Source: a virus
DNA: 51,668 bases
Strand: one strand, 5' to 3'
IMG/VR virus record: IMGVR_UViG_3300032294_002202
Location: 1 to 51,668 of that record
Made by a program: the position numbers and the translations under genes
Shown here: piece after piece, positions 14,683-24,800 of the stretch
Layout of the letters: the number at the start of each line of letters is the position of its first letter
Numbering within the stretch: the first letter of the stretch is position 1
The notes under the pieces: generated by a model
What the model was told of the DNA's origin: nothing
The model's database searches: none
Seen by the model: the letters and a program-made list of their open reading frames with translations, nothing else

Positions 14683-16695
14683 CTAAGCATATTGCAGCCA
14701 AACATCTCCTATGTTACCAGTACCAGAGGTGGCTCCGATTAATGTATTTCTAATCCATATATTTCTAATATTTTTTGTTGAAGTTCCGCCTACTTCTGTA
14801 TCTATGTTAACAGAATTATTTGTACCAGAAAGAGTTAGGTTTCCAGTAACCCTTAAAGATGAGTCTATCAAAACGCCGTTTAGTGCAGTTATATCTACAT
14901 ATCCTGATGTTTCCATGTAAATACTTTTATCAGCAGATATCTTTCCGCCGCTAATAGTTATCGTGTTATTAGAGTATGCACCTGGCGATCCAATTGCTGA
15001 AAATGAACCAGATGCAATAATGTTATTTGCCCTAATAGAAGCATCTGATGCATTGATTAAAACATATTTACCAGTTGTGTCATATGCATAAATACCATGT
15101 GTAGATGTAACTCCACCAGCTGTTACCGCTGAGGAAAATGCTCCAATTTCAATCGCAGCGTTTGGAGTTACTCCATCTACTGCATAACTTTTGATAACTC
15201 TGAGCTGTCCAGTAACTGTTGGTGAACCAACACTTATTGCTCCAGTAAAGTTACCCGCTTTAGCATTAATAGTTCCAGTTACTGATAAAGTTGTGCCATT
15301 CCATGATAGATTATCTGTTGCGCTGCCAATTTTTATAACAGCCGCATTATCTGCCACCGTATTACCAGATACATACCAATAGTTATTTGTACTTAAATAT
15401 AAACCCTTGTTAACATTGTTTCCGCCAATTCCATAACCAAGCTTCATGTCTCCAGCAGTTAAAGCCTTTGTTCCAGTTATTGATCCCGTAAATGATGGTA
15501 CAGTTACTGTTGTATTAGACCAAGTAGAAGAAACATTATCGTATTCATCATAAACCGACAAGCCAACTTCATATGTTTGTCCAGCAAGAAGTCCGTACAA
15601 AAATGTAGACGTAGTTGTTCTTCCTGGAATAGACATAAATGTATACCCACCAGAACTTCCATTTATTCTAAATCTTATTTTATATCCAAGGGTTGTGGTA
15701 TCAGAATTTTGAGTCCATGTAAAAGGAACTTTATAGTTAAAGTCAAAAAGCCCGTCGCCATCAACCGATGGTGTGCCAGGAGTTATTACGCTACTATTTG
15801 ATGGAGCAGTGGCATCGTAGCCACTTGGACTTAGCGATGCAATAGATTTTACATTAGAGTATAAAGAGTATGTTCCATCTTTTACCTTGTGTCTTATTTT
15901 TACATACTTTGTATTTAAATCAGAAACGTAATATGCACTTATTGGGCTTTGTCCGTAAGTCATTAATGAGTAAGTACCGCCGAGAGTTGTGGATTGATAA
16001 ACTTCTGTATAAAGATATGATTCTAATTCACCTGGATCTGTAAATGGATTTACGTAAACAAAGTATCCATCTAGTCTTGCTGATAGATTCCATGAAGCGT
16101 CATCAATTGCTTTACCAGTTAATGTACTTCCATTAGATGCCGTTGTAAAAGATAACCCTGAGCTAACACCGTCATCATTTACTGTTTTAATAACTCCAGA
16201 AAAAGCTTTGGGAACATGTTTTGAATTTCCAGCACTTCTCCATGTATCCATTCTTGCTTCTGTTAATTCAAACTTTTGTCTAGTTTGAGATGGATCAACA
16301 TTTTGAGTAAATTTACCAGTAGTCAAAACGCTGCTACCATTTAAAGCAGATAAAGATATCTCAAAGCTTTTTGCTCTGTTTGTCAATACATTATCAACTA
16401 GCTCTTCTGGCCTGTCAAAACTTATAAATAGAGTGTTGCCCTTCCACTCACTAGATATATTTGCAACATTTGGTACTGAGACTCCAGGTGTTGTAACTTC
16501 AAACACAGCCGAATAATCGCTTATAGTTTTATCTTCATACACCCATGCAAATTGCATCTTGTATTCAGTGTCTAAGTTTAAATCAGTTAATACTACGTCA
16601 ATATAATCTTTATCGTCTTGAATTTGACTAACATCATTTAAGAGGTCTGGCGGAACATACCCCGCACCTCCATTCTTAACTACTGGATTTGCCAT
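14683..16695 (-). CDS. Minor tail protein with FN3 domains and a fibre-like C-terminus
   Basis: Six hundred and seventy residues. FN3-like beta domains cover about residues 30-410 (for example LNLDTEYKMQFAWVYEDK, YKIRFRINGS, GLLAGQTYEVGLSVYDEYDN). The last third is fibre-like, with repeated short beta segments (INAKAGNFTGAISVG, LRVTGNLTLSGTNNSVNID) as in trimeric tail-spike stalks. It ends NIGDVWLQYA. The ATG abuts the stop of the next upstream gene. Probable tail-tip or fibre component, role in host binding inferred. Confidence 0.8.
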   Translation of the reverse strand: MANPVVKNGGAGYVPPDLLNDVSQIQDDKDYIDVVLTDLNLDTEYKMQFAWVYEDKTISDYSAVFEVTTPGVSVPNVANISSEWKGNTLFISFDRPEELVDNVLTNRAKSFEISLSALNGSSVLTTGKFTQNVDPSQTRQKFELTEARMDTWRSAGNSKHVPKAFSGVIKTVNDDGVSSGLSFTTASNGSTLTGKAIDDASWNLSARLDGYFVYVNPFTDPGELESYLYTEVYQSTTLGGTYSLMTYGQSPISAYYVSDLNTKYVKIRHKVKDGTYSLYSNVKSIASLSPSGYDATAPSNSSVITPGTPSVDGDGLFDFNYKVPFTWTQNSDTTTLGYKIRFRINGSSGGYTFMSIPGRTTTSTFLYGLLAGQTYEVGLSVYDEYDNVSSTWSNTTVTVPSFTGSITGTKALTAGDMKLGYGIGGNNVNKGLYLSTNNYWYVSGNTVADNAAVIKIGSATDNLSWNGTTLSVTGTINAKAGNFTGAISVGSPTVTGQLRVIKSYAVDGVTPNAAIEIGAFSSAVTAGGVTSTHGIYAYDTTGKYVLINASDASIRANNIIASGSFSAIGSPGAYSNNTITISGGKISADKSIYMETSGYVDITALNGVLIDSSLRVTGNLTLSGTNNSVNIDTEVGGTSTKNIRNIWIRNTLIGATSGTGNIGDVWLQYA

Positions 16696-17648
16696 TAGAA
16701 GGATAGATCCAATCTATATTCTATGTCGACCTGTCTTCCAGCTAATTTATTTAATGGAGATGTAAGAGATGATCTACTTATTAATCCATATGAAGGGTCA
16801 AACGTGTCTTCGTCGTTAATTCTAATTCCATCAAAGTATACGGAAGTAGATCCGCCTGAATCGGATGTAACAACTATTCCAATTTTAGATATTGCTTTTG
16901 CATCTGGATTATTAATTGGATTATTTAACATTGTTCCGAGTGCTACTGGTTTAATTCTATTTCCAGCAGACCCATCTCCAGTAACTTGCGCCTCATAGTA
17001 ATCTGTTGCTGAGCTATAAAATCTAATTTTAATATTTGCAAGATTGGCGTCTGCTTCATAAAATGCAAACGACAGCGTATCATTTACGCTATATCCAGAT
17101 ATATCTAAATTGTTTACAGATGTATTATATTGAATAGAAGATGATGATCCAGATGTAGACATCTGAACTAAATACTTTCCAATTCTTGGATTGTTAGATG
17201 TTACTATTGGTGGGAATGTTACTCCATCTGAAGATAGAGTCCATAATGTATTATCTTCAAAGTCTGACAGGAACTTGTCATCATAGTTATTTACTGATGA
17301 TCTGAGTCCTGGATATATACCGACTTCCCTTACAATTCCCTCCACATCTTGAGGAATAGTTGTTTTATAAATAACAGAATAATTAAATCCACCTGATCCA
17401 TCAGATTGTATATCTATTCCTCCATATGAAATTGGTAGTCTATAAAATTCAAATCCAAGTCTGCTGTTGCTGGGGGATACTGCATAGTCTGAATCATTTG
17501 CTATTCCCAAGGCCATATCTTTAGAATCAAACGGAACGTTTCCAGCGATATAGCTGGTTAGGAATCGCTTGCCGAACTTTGTTATTATGTTATCTGAACG
17601 ATAAATCTCTTTTCCGTCTTCATAATATATATATGTGCCCTTTATCAT
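16695..17648 (-). CDS. Tail-tip protein with a jelly-roll domain
   Basis: Three hundred and seventeen residues. N-terminal region (IKGTYIYYEDGKEIYRSDNI) is a beta-strand-rich start typical of tail-tip proteins; a central segment (FLSDFEDNTLWTLSSDGVTF through SVYFDGIRINDED) resembles a jelly-roll carbohydrate-binding fold. The C-terminus is RQVDIEYRLDLSF. Its ATG overlaps the TAA of the preceding gene by one base (TAATG). Likely a receptor-binding accessory; not a named family. Confidence 0.75.
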   Translation of the reverse strand: MIKGTYIYYEDGKEIYRSDNIITKFGKRFLTSYIAGNVPFDSKDMALGIANDSDYAVSPSNSRLGFEFYRLPISYGGIDIQSDGSGGFNYSVIYKTTIPQDVEGIVREVGIYPGLRSSVNNYDDKFLSDFEDNTLWTLSSDGVTFPPIVTSNNPRIGKYLVQMSTSGSSSSIQYNTSVNNLDISGYSVNDTLSFAFYEADANLANIKIRFYSSATDYYEAQVTGDGSAGNRIKPVALGTMLNNPINNPDAKAISKIGIVVTSDSGGSTSVYFDGIRINDEDTFDPSYGLISRSSLTSPLNKLAGRQVDIEYRLDLSF

Positions 17649-17998
17649 TACTCTCCACCACTTCCTGTTGGAACTGCAATTCTTGCATCCATTCCAGACA
17701 AAACCTGACCACTACTATTTCTAATTCTAATAACTAATTTAGCTTTTGTTTTATTTGTCTTTGTATCCACATAAACACTTTTTGTGACAGACTCTATATC
17801 TGACAGCTGAGGTATTTTATTAGGCTCTCCTGGGCCTCCTGTGCCCTCTATCAAGCCTTCTACTGCGCCACCTAAAGGCAGCGGAGTATATCTAATATAC
17901 TTCTGATTCATATAATATGCATCTGAAGTACCTGGAGAAATAACTGGTTCAGAGTTTTGGGTTATATCTAAATTACTTATTCTTGGTGTGCTAGCCAT
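17648..17998 (-). CDS. Small structural protein
   Basis: One hundred and sixteen residues, unrecognised. Pro/Gly/Ser-rich with a central Gly-rich loop (LIEGTGGPGEPNKIP) and a beta-rich C-terminal half (KTKAKLVIRIRNSSGQVLSG). It is in the tail region between the hub and the tail-tip protein. Its extended -10 at 18005-18013 leaves only 6 bases to the ATG, implying a leaderless message. Confidence 0.75.
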   Translation of the reverse strand: MASTPRISNLDITQNSEPVISPGTSDAYYMNQKYIRYTPLPLGGAVEGLIEGTGGPGEPNKIPQLSDIESVTKSVYVDTKTNKTKAKLVIRIRNSSGQVLSGMDARIAVPTGSGGE

Positions 17999-18004
17999 TT
18001 ATTT

Positions 18005-18013
18005 ATTATACCA
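18005..18013 (-). promoter_or_regulatory. Extended -10 promoter 6 bases before an ATG
   Basis: TGGTATAAT, then AAATAA and the ATG at 17998. Transcription starting 7 bases after the -10 would begin exactly at the A of the ATG. No good -35 was found, as is common for extended -10 promoters. Confidence 0.5.
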
Positions 18014-18021
18014 TTTATCAA

Positions 18022-21000
18022 CTATAGTGTTCTACACACTATTGAAGTTGACAGCCCCTCTGAATATGAATGATCTACATTCGTTACTATAAATTTTTGT
18101 GTTGTGCCATCTAAGCCATGATAGTCATACTTTATTGATATTACATCTCCAACAGAAATAAGTGGGTTGCCAAACATTTCTAAAGACGAGACCATCTGTT
18201 TTTTAGCCCACTGTGTTTTAATCCACTTCGCAAGGTTAATGACATCAGTATTGTTTTGAAGCCATTGAGAAGAAAATATAACTGGCTCTTCTGATGTAAA
18301 TTCATTTGAAGAGTCATCTACATATTCTAATACTCCTGACTTAGTAACAGTCTTGCCGCCTACATAAAAAGAATATGTGTCTCCATCATCTAGCGGTATA
18401 TATGTTCCAGAATTATTTAAAACATATGCCTCTGCAGAAAATGGAGTGGTTCTTGAACCAATAACTGTAGCAAACTTATTTGCTCCAGTTGAAGGCCAAA
18501 GTGGGTAGGCTGGCCTACTACTATATTTAATATCGACCTTTCTTATTTCTCTTGCAATTATTCCAAACTCTTCTACCTGGCCCTTTATAGGTTCAGTATC
18601 TGTGGATTGATTTAAAACCTTTTCTCCATATAAGAATTGAAGAGAGTTGCTTGAAAACTTTCCGCTATATAGGTTATATGTATACTTTGCATTATATTGC
18701 GCCTCTGTAGTTTTTATTCCGTATACATAATCAAACTTAGTTGTTCCAGTTGTAGATATCATAGCAAGTATATTTGTTGGAGACAATATTGGATTTTGTG
18801 TAGTCTTTGTATCTATTGCATCAACCTGATATCCATTTACATAAACTGTTATTGTATTTGCCAAACTAGTTGACTTTACTCTTATATCTAATCTGTATGA
18901 ATCTCCGCCATAAATTCCAGAAAGCTTAACCTGCTCTGTCTGGCTATCATCTAATCTTTGTATTGTGTTATTGCTAACCTTTAATATTGAAAGCTCATTT
19001 TTTGAAGACATTGCTGAAGACTTTGCGCTTGTATCAATTTTTACTATATATCCAGAGCTTGCATTAGAAGACATAAAGAAACCAAATGCTCCGCCAGCAA
19101 TTGGATCATTTATATTATTCTCCATAAACATTGTTGTTCCAAATGTATAGTACTGGTCAGTACCAGAAGTTGGCATAGACGTAAAAGCCTTATATGCTAA
19201 AGAGTAGTCAGTTTTTGAAGGAGAGTTATTTGTGACACAAAATAAAGATCTTGCTGCAGCCACACTATTTTTATTATTAAGAACTCCCTTTTGCAGGAAT
19301 CCGCTTGCTGCATTAATTCCTTCTATAGTATTTGTGTTTACTGCTCCTGGTAATCCATACTTTATAGATGAATTATTTGATGCAGTTGAAGTTCCAGTAC
19401 CATCCCAAGCCTTATCTACTGTTGTCCATGAGGATATGATATCTTTTGAACCAACCTTGTGGTCTCCTAGTGGTGTTGAAAATGCTTGTCTTGCTTTAAT
19501 TCTATATCGCCCTGTTGGTCTAAAGAATGCCGTCTCTGGCTTTGTGTAATCTTGTGCGCCAGCTTTTGCTAGTGCTCTGTATTTAAATACATCGCTTTCA
19601 TTTTCAATTACAACATCTACCCAATTTGTGCTACCAATTGGCTGGTAAGTATATTCAACAGCATCGTATTCAATTATCTCTGAGTTAATCAGTAGGTAGC
19701 CGTTAAATGAGAAAAGAGACTGTATGTTAGTGTTATCGTCTGTCACTATTGGAAGAAGCTTAGCCCAGCTATTTGGTCCAGCCGCTTGAGAAGATAAAAG
19801 ATCTTCGTCTAAAGATAATGCGCCTAGATAGGCTGTTGGAGATTTCCAAATCGGACTGTTGTCTTGAATGTAATTTGATGTAAGTGCGCTTTGCCATCTT
19901 ACAATAACTTTATTTGCAGAAGGAAGATCTTGTTTTGACATAGATACTATGTTTGGAAGAATTGTAATTATATTTGGAGATGACCCTTCTTGAAGATCAT
20001 CATATGTTGCTTTCCAATCAACGTCTCTATCTCTGTATAAAAAATCTCTAGTGTAAAATTGAAGAACGTTGTTTTCATCAAATACCGCAGTCATCTGAGT
20101 ATCTCTACATATTTGTTGCAATGTTTCCCAAACAGTTGTAGAGTCGTCTGTCCACCAGTAGGCTGGAGATATTATACTTTTTTCTAAATTTAAATCTGGG
20201 TGAGTGTTAATATTGTAATTAGTGAATCCAATATTATCTAGTAGTCTTCTAATAATAGCGGTAACTGAGTATCCTTCACAAAATATGTCTGGGGAAACTA
20301 TCTCTTGCAGTATCTTTGCTCCGTCTAAACATTCTACATTTACATTTCCATATTCAGATATAGACCAGCTATCCATAAAGAATTTGCCCTGATTAATGAT
20401 GTCATACTTTTCAGATGTTCCATATGCTCCATCTGCATGATAAACTTTAAAATGTGGCTTAACTTCAGCTAGCTTATAAAAATAAATTTTCCCATCTTCA
20501 AATTCTGTAGTTGACTTTATGTAAGATACAGACTTTATAGAATCTTCATTATACCTATTCATTTGCATTGAAAGAGAGTTTGCGGATATATATCCTACTG
20601 GCAATGTATCTCTTGATGAAGATGAGCTTTCTTTTAATATATCAAATGCCTCTACGTCTGATGATACGTCAATAACATACTTTGGTGCCACCTCAATTAT
20701 TCCAACATACTCGTTTGAAGAAACATCAATTGATAGCCCAACTTTATTTATTGCAATGCGTGCTGATGTATTTAGGTCTGCTTCATTTTTTGACCACCCA
20801 GTGCCAGTATAATATATAGTTAAAGAACCAGCATCATAATTCTTTTTATTATCTGTTTTAAATGGCTTTATGTCTGAAGACGTTCCAGTAAGAAGTGTTT
20901 GAGATGATCCACCTGGCACTGTTCCACTAATTGTCCATGAGGCTGGAAGTGAATGAGATATTTCAAACTTAACTACTATCTTATTTACAAAAATAGTTTT

Positions 21001-21381
21001 AGGATATGAAATAGATAAGGCTGTATCCTGTCCAATTGGAGTTATAAAGTATTTATAATATGTGTTGGCTCCTGGAATATAAACTCTATAGTCTTTTGAA
21101 TAAGATACATTTACTGGATTAGCCCAATCTCCAGAACTGACATCTCCATTTATATAATATTTAACTCCAGCAAGTTCTGGTCTAATTGGCTTTACAATTG
21201 TATCTACTGGGAAAAGTTTTTGAAATGGCTTGGCATTATTAATTGTTTTATACTCTGCCCCAGTTATAACTATATTGTTAACCATTGAGTTTAAGTTATA
21301 TTCAATCAAACATCCAGCATTTATTTTTATTGCATGGTTTGTTTTTAATACCTTTTTTAATGCATCTGATGCTGGAATCAT
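18022..21381 (-). CDS. Tail hub / baseplate protein with a lectin-like insert
   Basis: A 1119-residue protein. The N-terminal portion and middle (SVTAIIRRLLDNIGFTNYNI ... CRDTQMTAVFDENNVLQFYT) resemble siphophage tail-hub proteins that sit at the distal tail. A LamG/ConA-like region spans about 665-890 (ending TKFDYVYGIKT). The C-terminus has VGDVISIKYDYHGL ... FIVTNVDHSYSEGLSTSIVCRTL, typical of a hub's last beta domain. It follows the distal tail protein and tape measure, as expected for this role. It may also hold host-binding function; no enzymatic motif was seen. Confidence 0.85.
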   Translation of the reverse strand: MIPASDALKKVLKTNHAIKINAGCLIEYNLNSMVNNIVITGAEYKTINNAKPFQKLFPVDTIVKPIRPELAGVKYYINGDVSSGDWANPVNVSYSKDYRVYIPGANTYYKYFITPIGQDTALSISYPKTIFVNKIVVKFEISHSLPASWTISGTVPGGSSQTLLTGTSSDIKPFKTDNKKNYDAGSLTIYYTGTGWSKNEADLNTSARIAINKVGLSIDVSSNEYVGIIEVAPKYVIDVSSDVEAFDILKESSSSSRDTLPVGYISANSLSMQMNRYNEDSIKSVSYIKSTTEFEDGKIYFYKLAEVKPHFKVYHADGAYGTSEKYDIINQGKFFMDSWSISEYGNVNVECLDGAKILQEIVSPDIFCEGYSVTAIIRRLLDNIGFTNYNINTHPDLNLEKSIISPAYWWTDDSTTVWETLQQICRDTQMTAVFDENNVLQFYTRDFLYRDRDVDWKATYDDLQEGSSPNIITILPNIVSMSKQDLPSANKVIVRWQSALTSNYIQDNSPIWKSPTAYLGALSLDEDLLSSQAAGPNSWAKLLPIVTDDNTNIQSLFSFNGYLLINSEIIEYDAVEYTYQPIGSTNWVDVVIENESDVFKYRALAKAGAQDYTKPETAFFRPTGRYRIKARQAFSTPLGDHKVGSKDIISSWTTVDKAWDGTGTSTASNNSSIKYGLPGAVNTNTIEGINAASGFLQKGVLNNKNSVAAARSLFCVTNNSPSKTDYSLAYKAFTSMPTSGTDQYYTFGTTMFMENNINDPIAGGAFGFFMSSNASSGYIVKIDTSAKSSAMSSKNELSILKVSNNTIQRLDDSQTEQVKLSGIYGGDSYRLDIRVKSTSLANTITVYVNGYQVDAIDTKTTQNPILSPTNILAMISTTGTTKFDYVYGIKTTEAQYNAKYTYNLYSGKFSSNSLQFLYGEKVLNQSTDTEPIKGQVEEFGIIAREIRKVDIKYSSRPAYPLWPSTGANKFATVIGSRTTPFSAEAYVLNNSGTYIPLDDGDTYSFYVGGKTVTKSGVLEYVDDSSNEFTSEEPVIFSSQWLQNNTDVINLAKWIKTQWAKKQMVSSLEMFGNPLISVGDVISIKYDYHGLDGTTQKFIVTNVDHSYSEGLSTSIVCRTL

Positions 21382-21849
21382 TTAAACCTCTTCCAGAGAT
21401 AAAGACACATTCCAATGAGGTTGTATACCACGCTTTACAATTGTAAAAGTTGCTTCTGTGCATGAAACATTATATTCTTCATAACCAGATGACTCTTGGT
21501 TTGTTCCAGCCTTTGCCATATTTACTCTTATTTTAAAGGTTCCTGTTCCGCCATTTTTATAAAATTCTCTAATATCCTCTGCTCCCCAAGCACCGTCTAC
21601 AGTTAAAGTTCTGTAGGAAGGAAGCATTTCCCAGCTTACATTAAATGATTTTTTATCTGCAATGTGGTACTTTCTTAGAGTACCATTTGACATTCTTCTT
21701 TTAGATTCAATTCTTTGATTGCTAATTGTAAAAGAAGATCTATTGTGCTCAGTGACCTTATTCCAAGATAGGGAGGTTCCTGCTGGAGTTGCAAGTAGGT
21801 CTTTGGCTTCAATTAATAAAATTGATCCTCTGGGCATGCTCATGCTCAT
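21382..21849 (-). CDS. Distal tail / minor tail protein
   Basis: One hundred and fifty-five residues, beta-rich. The ATG at 21849 overlaps the tape measure TGA (ATGA), and additional in-frame ATGs at 21843 and 21837 are alternatives. Segments such as GSILLIEAKDLL and FNVSWEMLPSYRT plus ATFTIVKRGIQPHWNVSLSLEEV fit a small beta-sandwich. Its position between tape measure and hub matches the distal tail protein in siphophages; exact identity is inference. Confidence 0.75.
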   Translation of the reverse strand: MSMSMPRGSILLIEAKDLLATPAGTSLSWNKVTEHNRSSFTISNQRIESKRRMSNGTLRKYHIADKKSFNVSWEMLPSYRTLTVDGAWGAEDIREFYKNGGTGTFKIRVNMAKAGTNQESSGYEEYNVSCTEATFTIVKRGIQPHWNVSLSLEEV

Positions 21850-24800
21850 ACTATAATTCCTCCACCGTTCATACTATTTCTTCTTGAGCCACGGGCATCC
21901 ATAATTGTTACAATGTGGTTAGCCAACTCTTTAACATCTTGTCCTTGTGCACCATTTACCACAATTCCGCCTGCGTTGTAATGATGAATTGATCCACCTC
22001 TATTATATCCTGGATTTTGATTATTGCCAATAGATAGCGTATTTGTAGGAATGTTGTATCTAGGTCCTACCATTCCACCTTCAGCCATCTTAGGAATCAT
22101 TATTGATTGTCCTAAAGCCTTTTCTGCTTTTTGTATTATGTCCATAAAGTATGTTAATCCCTGGTGTTCGTTCCAGCGAGATCCAGCCATTGGAGCTGAC
22201 AAAAATGAGGAAGACAAGCTTATCGATCTTCCAAGTTCAGAATCTTTCATTAACTTCATTAATGATTTTAGCTCGACCTCAGTCAAAGAAGATTTTAGTC
22301 TTTCTAGTGCCTCTGGAGGAATTTGGCCTTTTGCTGGTATCGGAGATGTTCTATAAAAATTGCTCAGTACTGTAGATCTTTTTGGTCCTGTTAGTAGGTT
22401 TTCCCATCCTAAACCAATTTTTGTTGCTGACCTTAAGCTATCTATAGTAGCTGGATTAAAAACATTAGCATATTCATCTATCATTCCACCCATTCCTATG
22501 GGTGTTGGAAACGCTTCTGCAGGGATGTCTGCTCTATAAAGTCCACCAAACGGTCTACCAGCTAAGCTACTTCTTTTTATATTTAAGTTTCTTAAGTATG
22601 AAGCACCCATTTTTGAGCTTAGTGACCAGTATCCACCCAATTCATGTGCAAGGCCTGACGTAAAAATTTGTTCTGGAGTAAGTGATGGGTCTGACATCAT
22701 CATTCCATCAATATAAGAATCGTAATTCTGTGGTGCTCTGACGGCTCTAAACATTGCTAGTGGCTGAGATGAACTTAATCCATGAGCTTGTAAGTAGGCT
22801 GAATTTGCTGCTTTTATAAAATCTGAAGGATTATCTATTTGAGATGCAGAGGGACCAGAGGAAATACTAAACCCTTCCCCTCTCCATCTAGAAGTTGCAG
22901 TTTCAGTGCTTCCAACTATAGCTTTAAAGAAATCATCTTTGCTCATACTATCAATTACTGGGTTTTTTGATTTTAATAAAATATCGTAAGCTTGTCCCCA
23001 ATACCTTCTAAGTGCTGCTCCATGATCTGATGCTTCATCCAGCATAGAAGTAGATAGCTTCAAGGTATCTGGTGCTGTAAGATTTGGTACATTCCTCCCA
23101 GAGCTTATAGCTGATTCTAGCATTGCACTATGCAAGTTTCTCATTATTGTTGTACTTGCTTTAGTTGAGCTAATTGCTTTGCCTGCTTTACCTATTCCTG
23201 TCCCCACCTTGCTTGCTAGACCCATTCCCATAAAATTAAGAGGCAGTGTAGCTGCAGATAATGAATCGCCTTTTCTACTTTGTCCAGCAAATTTTCTTAA
23301 AAGCGCTTGAGCACCTAGTGGGTCTCTTGCCCATTTTGGTAAAGAATCGCTAGACTTGGTTAAATTAGATACATATCTTTGGAACCAATTTTGTTTCTTG
23401 TTTGGTTTCTTTATACCAAATGACGACATGCCCATTGCGTGTGGAGCAGAACTTACCATTCCACCATTCGCAAACATTAGTGGTCCTAAACCATAAGCAC
23501 CATTTCCAATACCACCCATTGATGCGCCAGAACCTGCAAGGCGCATAGGGTCTCTGTCGACACCCATTCCTGGACTTGTAAATGGCTTGCGTGGCTGCTC
23601 AAGCATCTGGTGCATATAGTCTGAATGCTGTGGAACATTTCCACTAAAATTAAGTCCTGGTATTTCTGTACCGCCCCAGATATCCATACCTGGGCTACGT
23701 GGTCCAATAAATCTTGAAAGCTCTCCCCAATATTGTCCGAATGGGTTTCCTATAGGTCTTCCAGATCTTGAATAAGGAACGCCTGGCTTCTTTTGTCTTG
23801 GCACTGTTAATGGACCTTTAATCCAATTTCCAGAATCAGTTAAGCTATTTACAACTTTTCCACCTTCTGCAAACTTCTTTATGCTTACCTTTGTGCCTGC
23901 AAAAATTCTTGATCCGCCCATATATTTTGGATCATTTAACTGAGGATTCATTTCCATTAATTGCTTAACAGTAATTCCATACTTTGCAGCAATACTAGAT
24001 AGAGTGTCTCCTCTATTTACAGTGTATCTAGAATTTTCATAATCTGACTTAGCATCATCTGCGCTATAGTATCCTTCTTTTCCGTAGTTATATTCAATAG
24101 TATCTACTGGCTTATATGAAGGTCTTCCAAATCCTACAACTGGAGCATTCTTCATATTGTATTGTCTTACTTTTGCATGTACTCCGCCGCCGCTTCTTTG
24201 ACTTCCAGAACCTGATGTATTTCCTTCTATAGTTGAAACTGCATTACTGCTTAAAACATTTCTTACTAGCCCTACGTGAGAAATTCTATTAACGCCATCT
24301 CCTGGGAAATCCATGAAAGCTAGATCTCCACGTTTTGGATTCATTTTTGTCCATTTGCCACTCTTCATAAATGACTGAGCTCCACCAGGAGTCCAAATCA
24401 TGCTTGCTAAATCTACCCCAGCATTTTTTGCTGCCCAATTTATGAATGCTCCGCACCATGCTATGTATCTAGTTTGTAGATCATATGCCTTTTGTGCAAA
24501 CTTTCCAAATATGGTATCGTTTCCTCTTCCTTCTTGATACCCAAGCATAGACTCTGCTGCTTTAATCATTGAGTCTGCTGTTCCTAGTTTTCCTGCTTTT
24601 GCACTTCCTGGCTTGCCTACTTTTCCTCCGTTTGCAAACCTGCCAGCGTTTAGGTTATCAAGGAAGTCGGGGCCTAATTCTTTTTGAGCTTTCTCAACCG
24701 AAGTTGCCTTGATGACGTATTCTCCATCTGAAAGATATGCTGGAATAGAATCAGATGTTCCTGTTCCTGGACCAGATACATGTCCGCCTGGCTCAAAGCC

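Noticed and set aside
22024-22356. Plus-strand frame of 110 residues over the tape measure
   Set aside because: Lies inside the tape measure in antisense, with no SD or motif; overlapping frame by chance.
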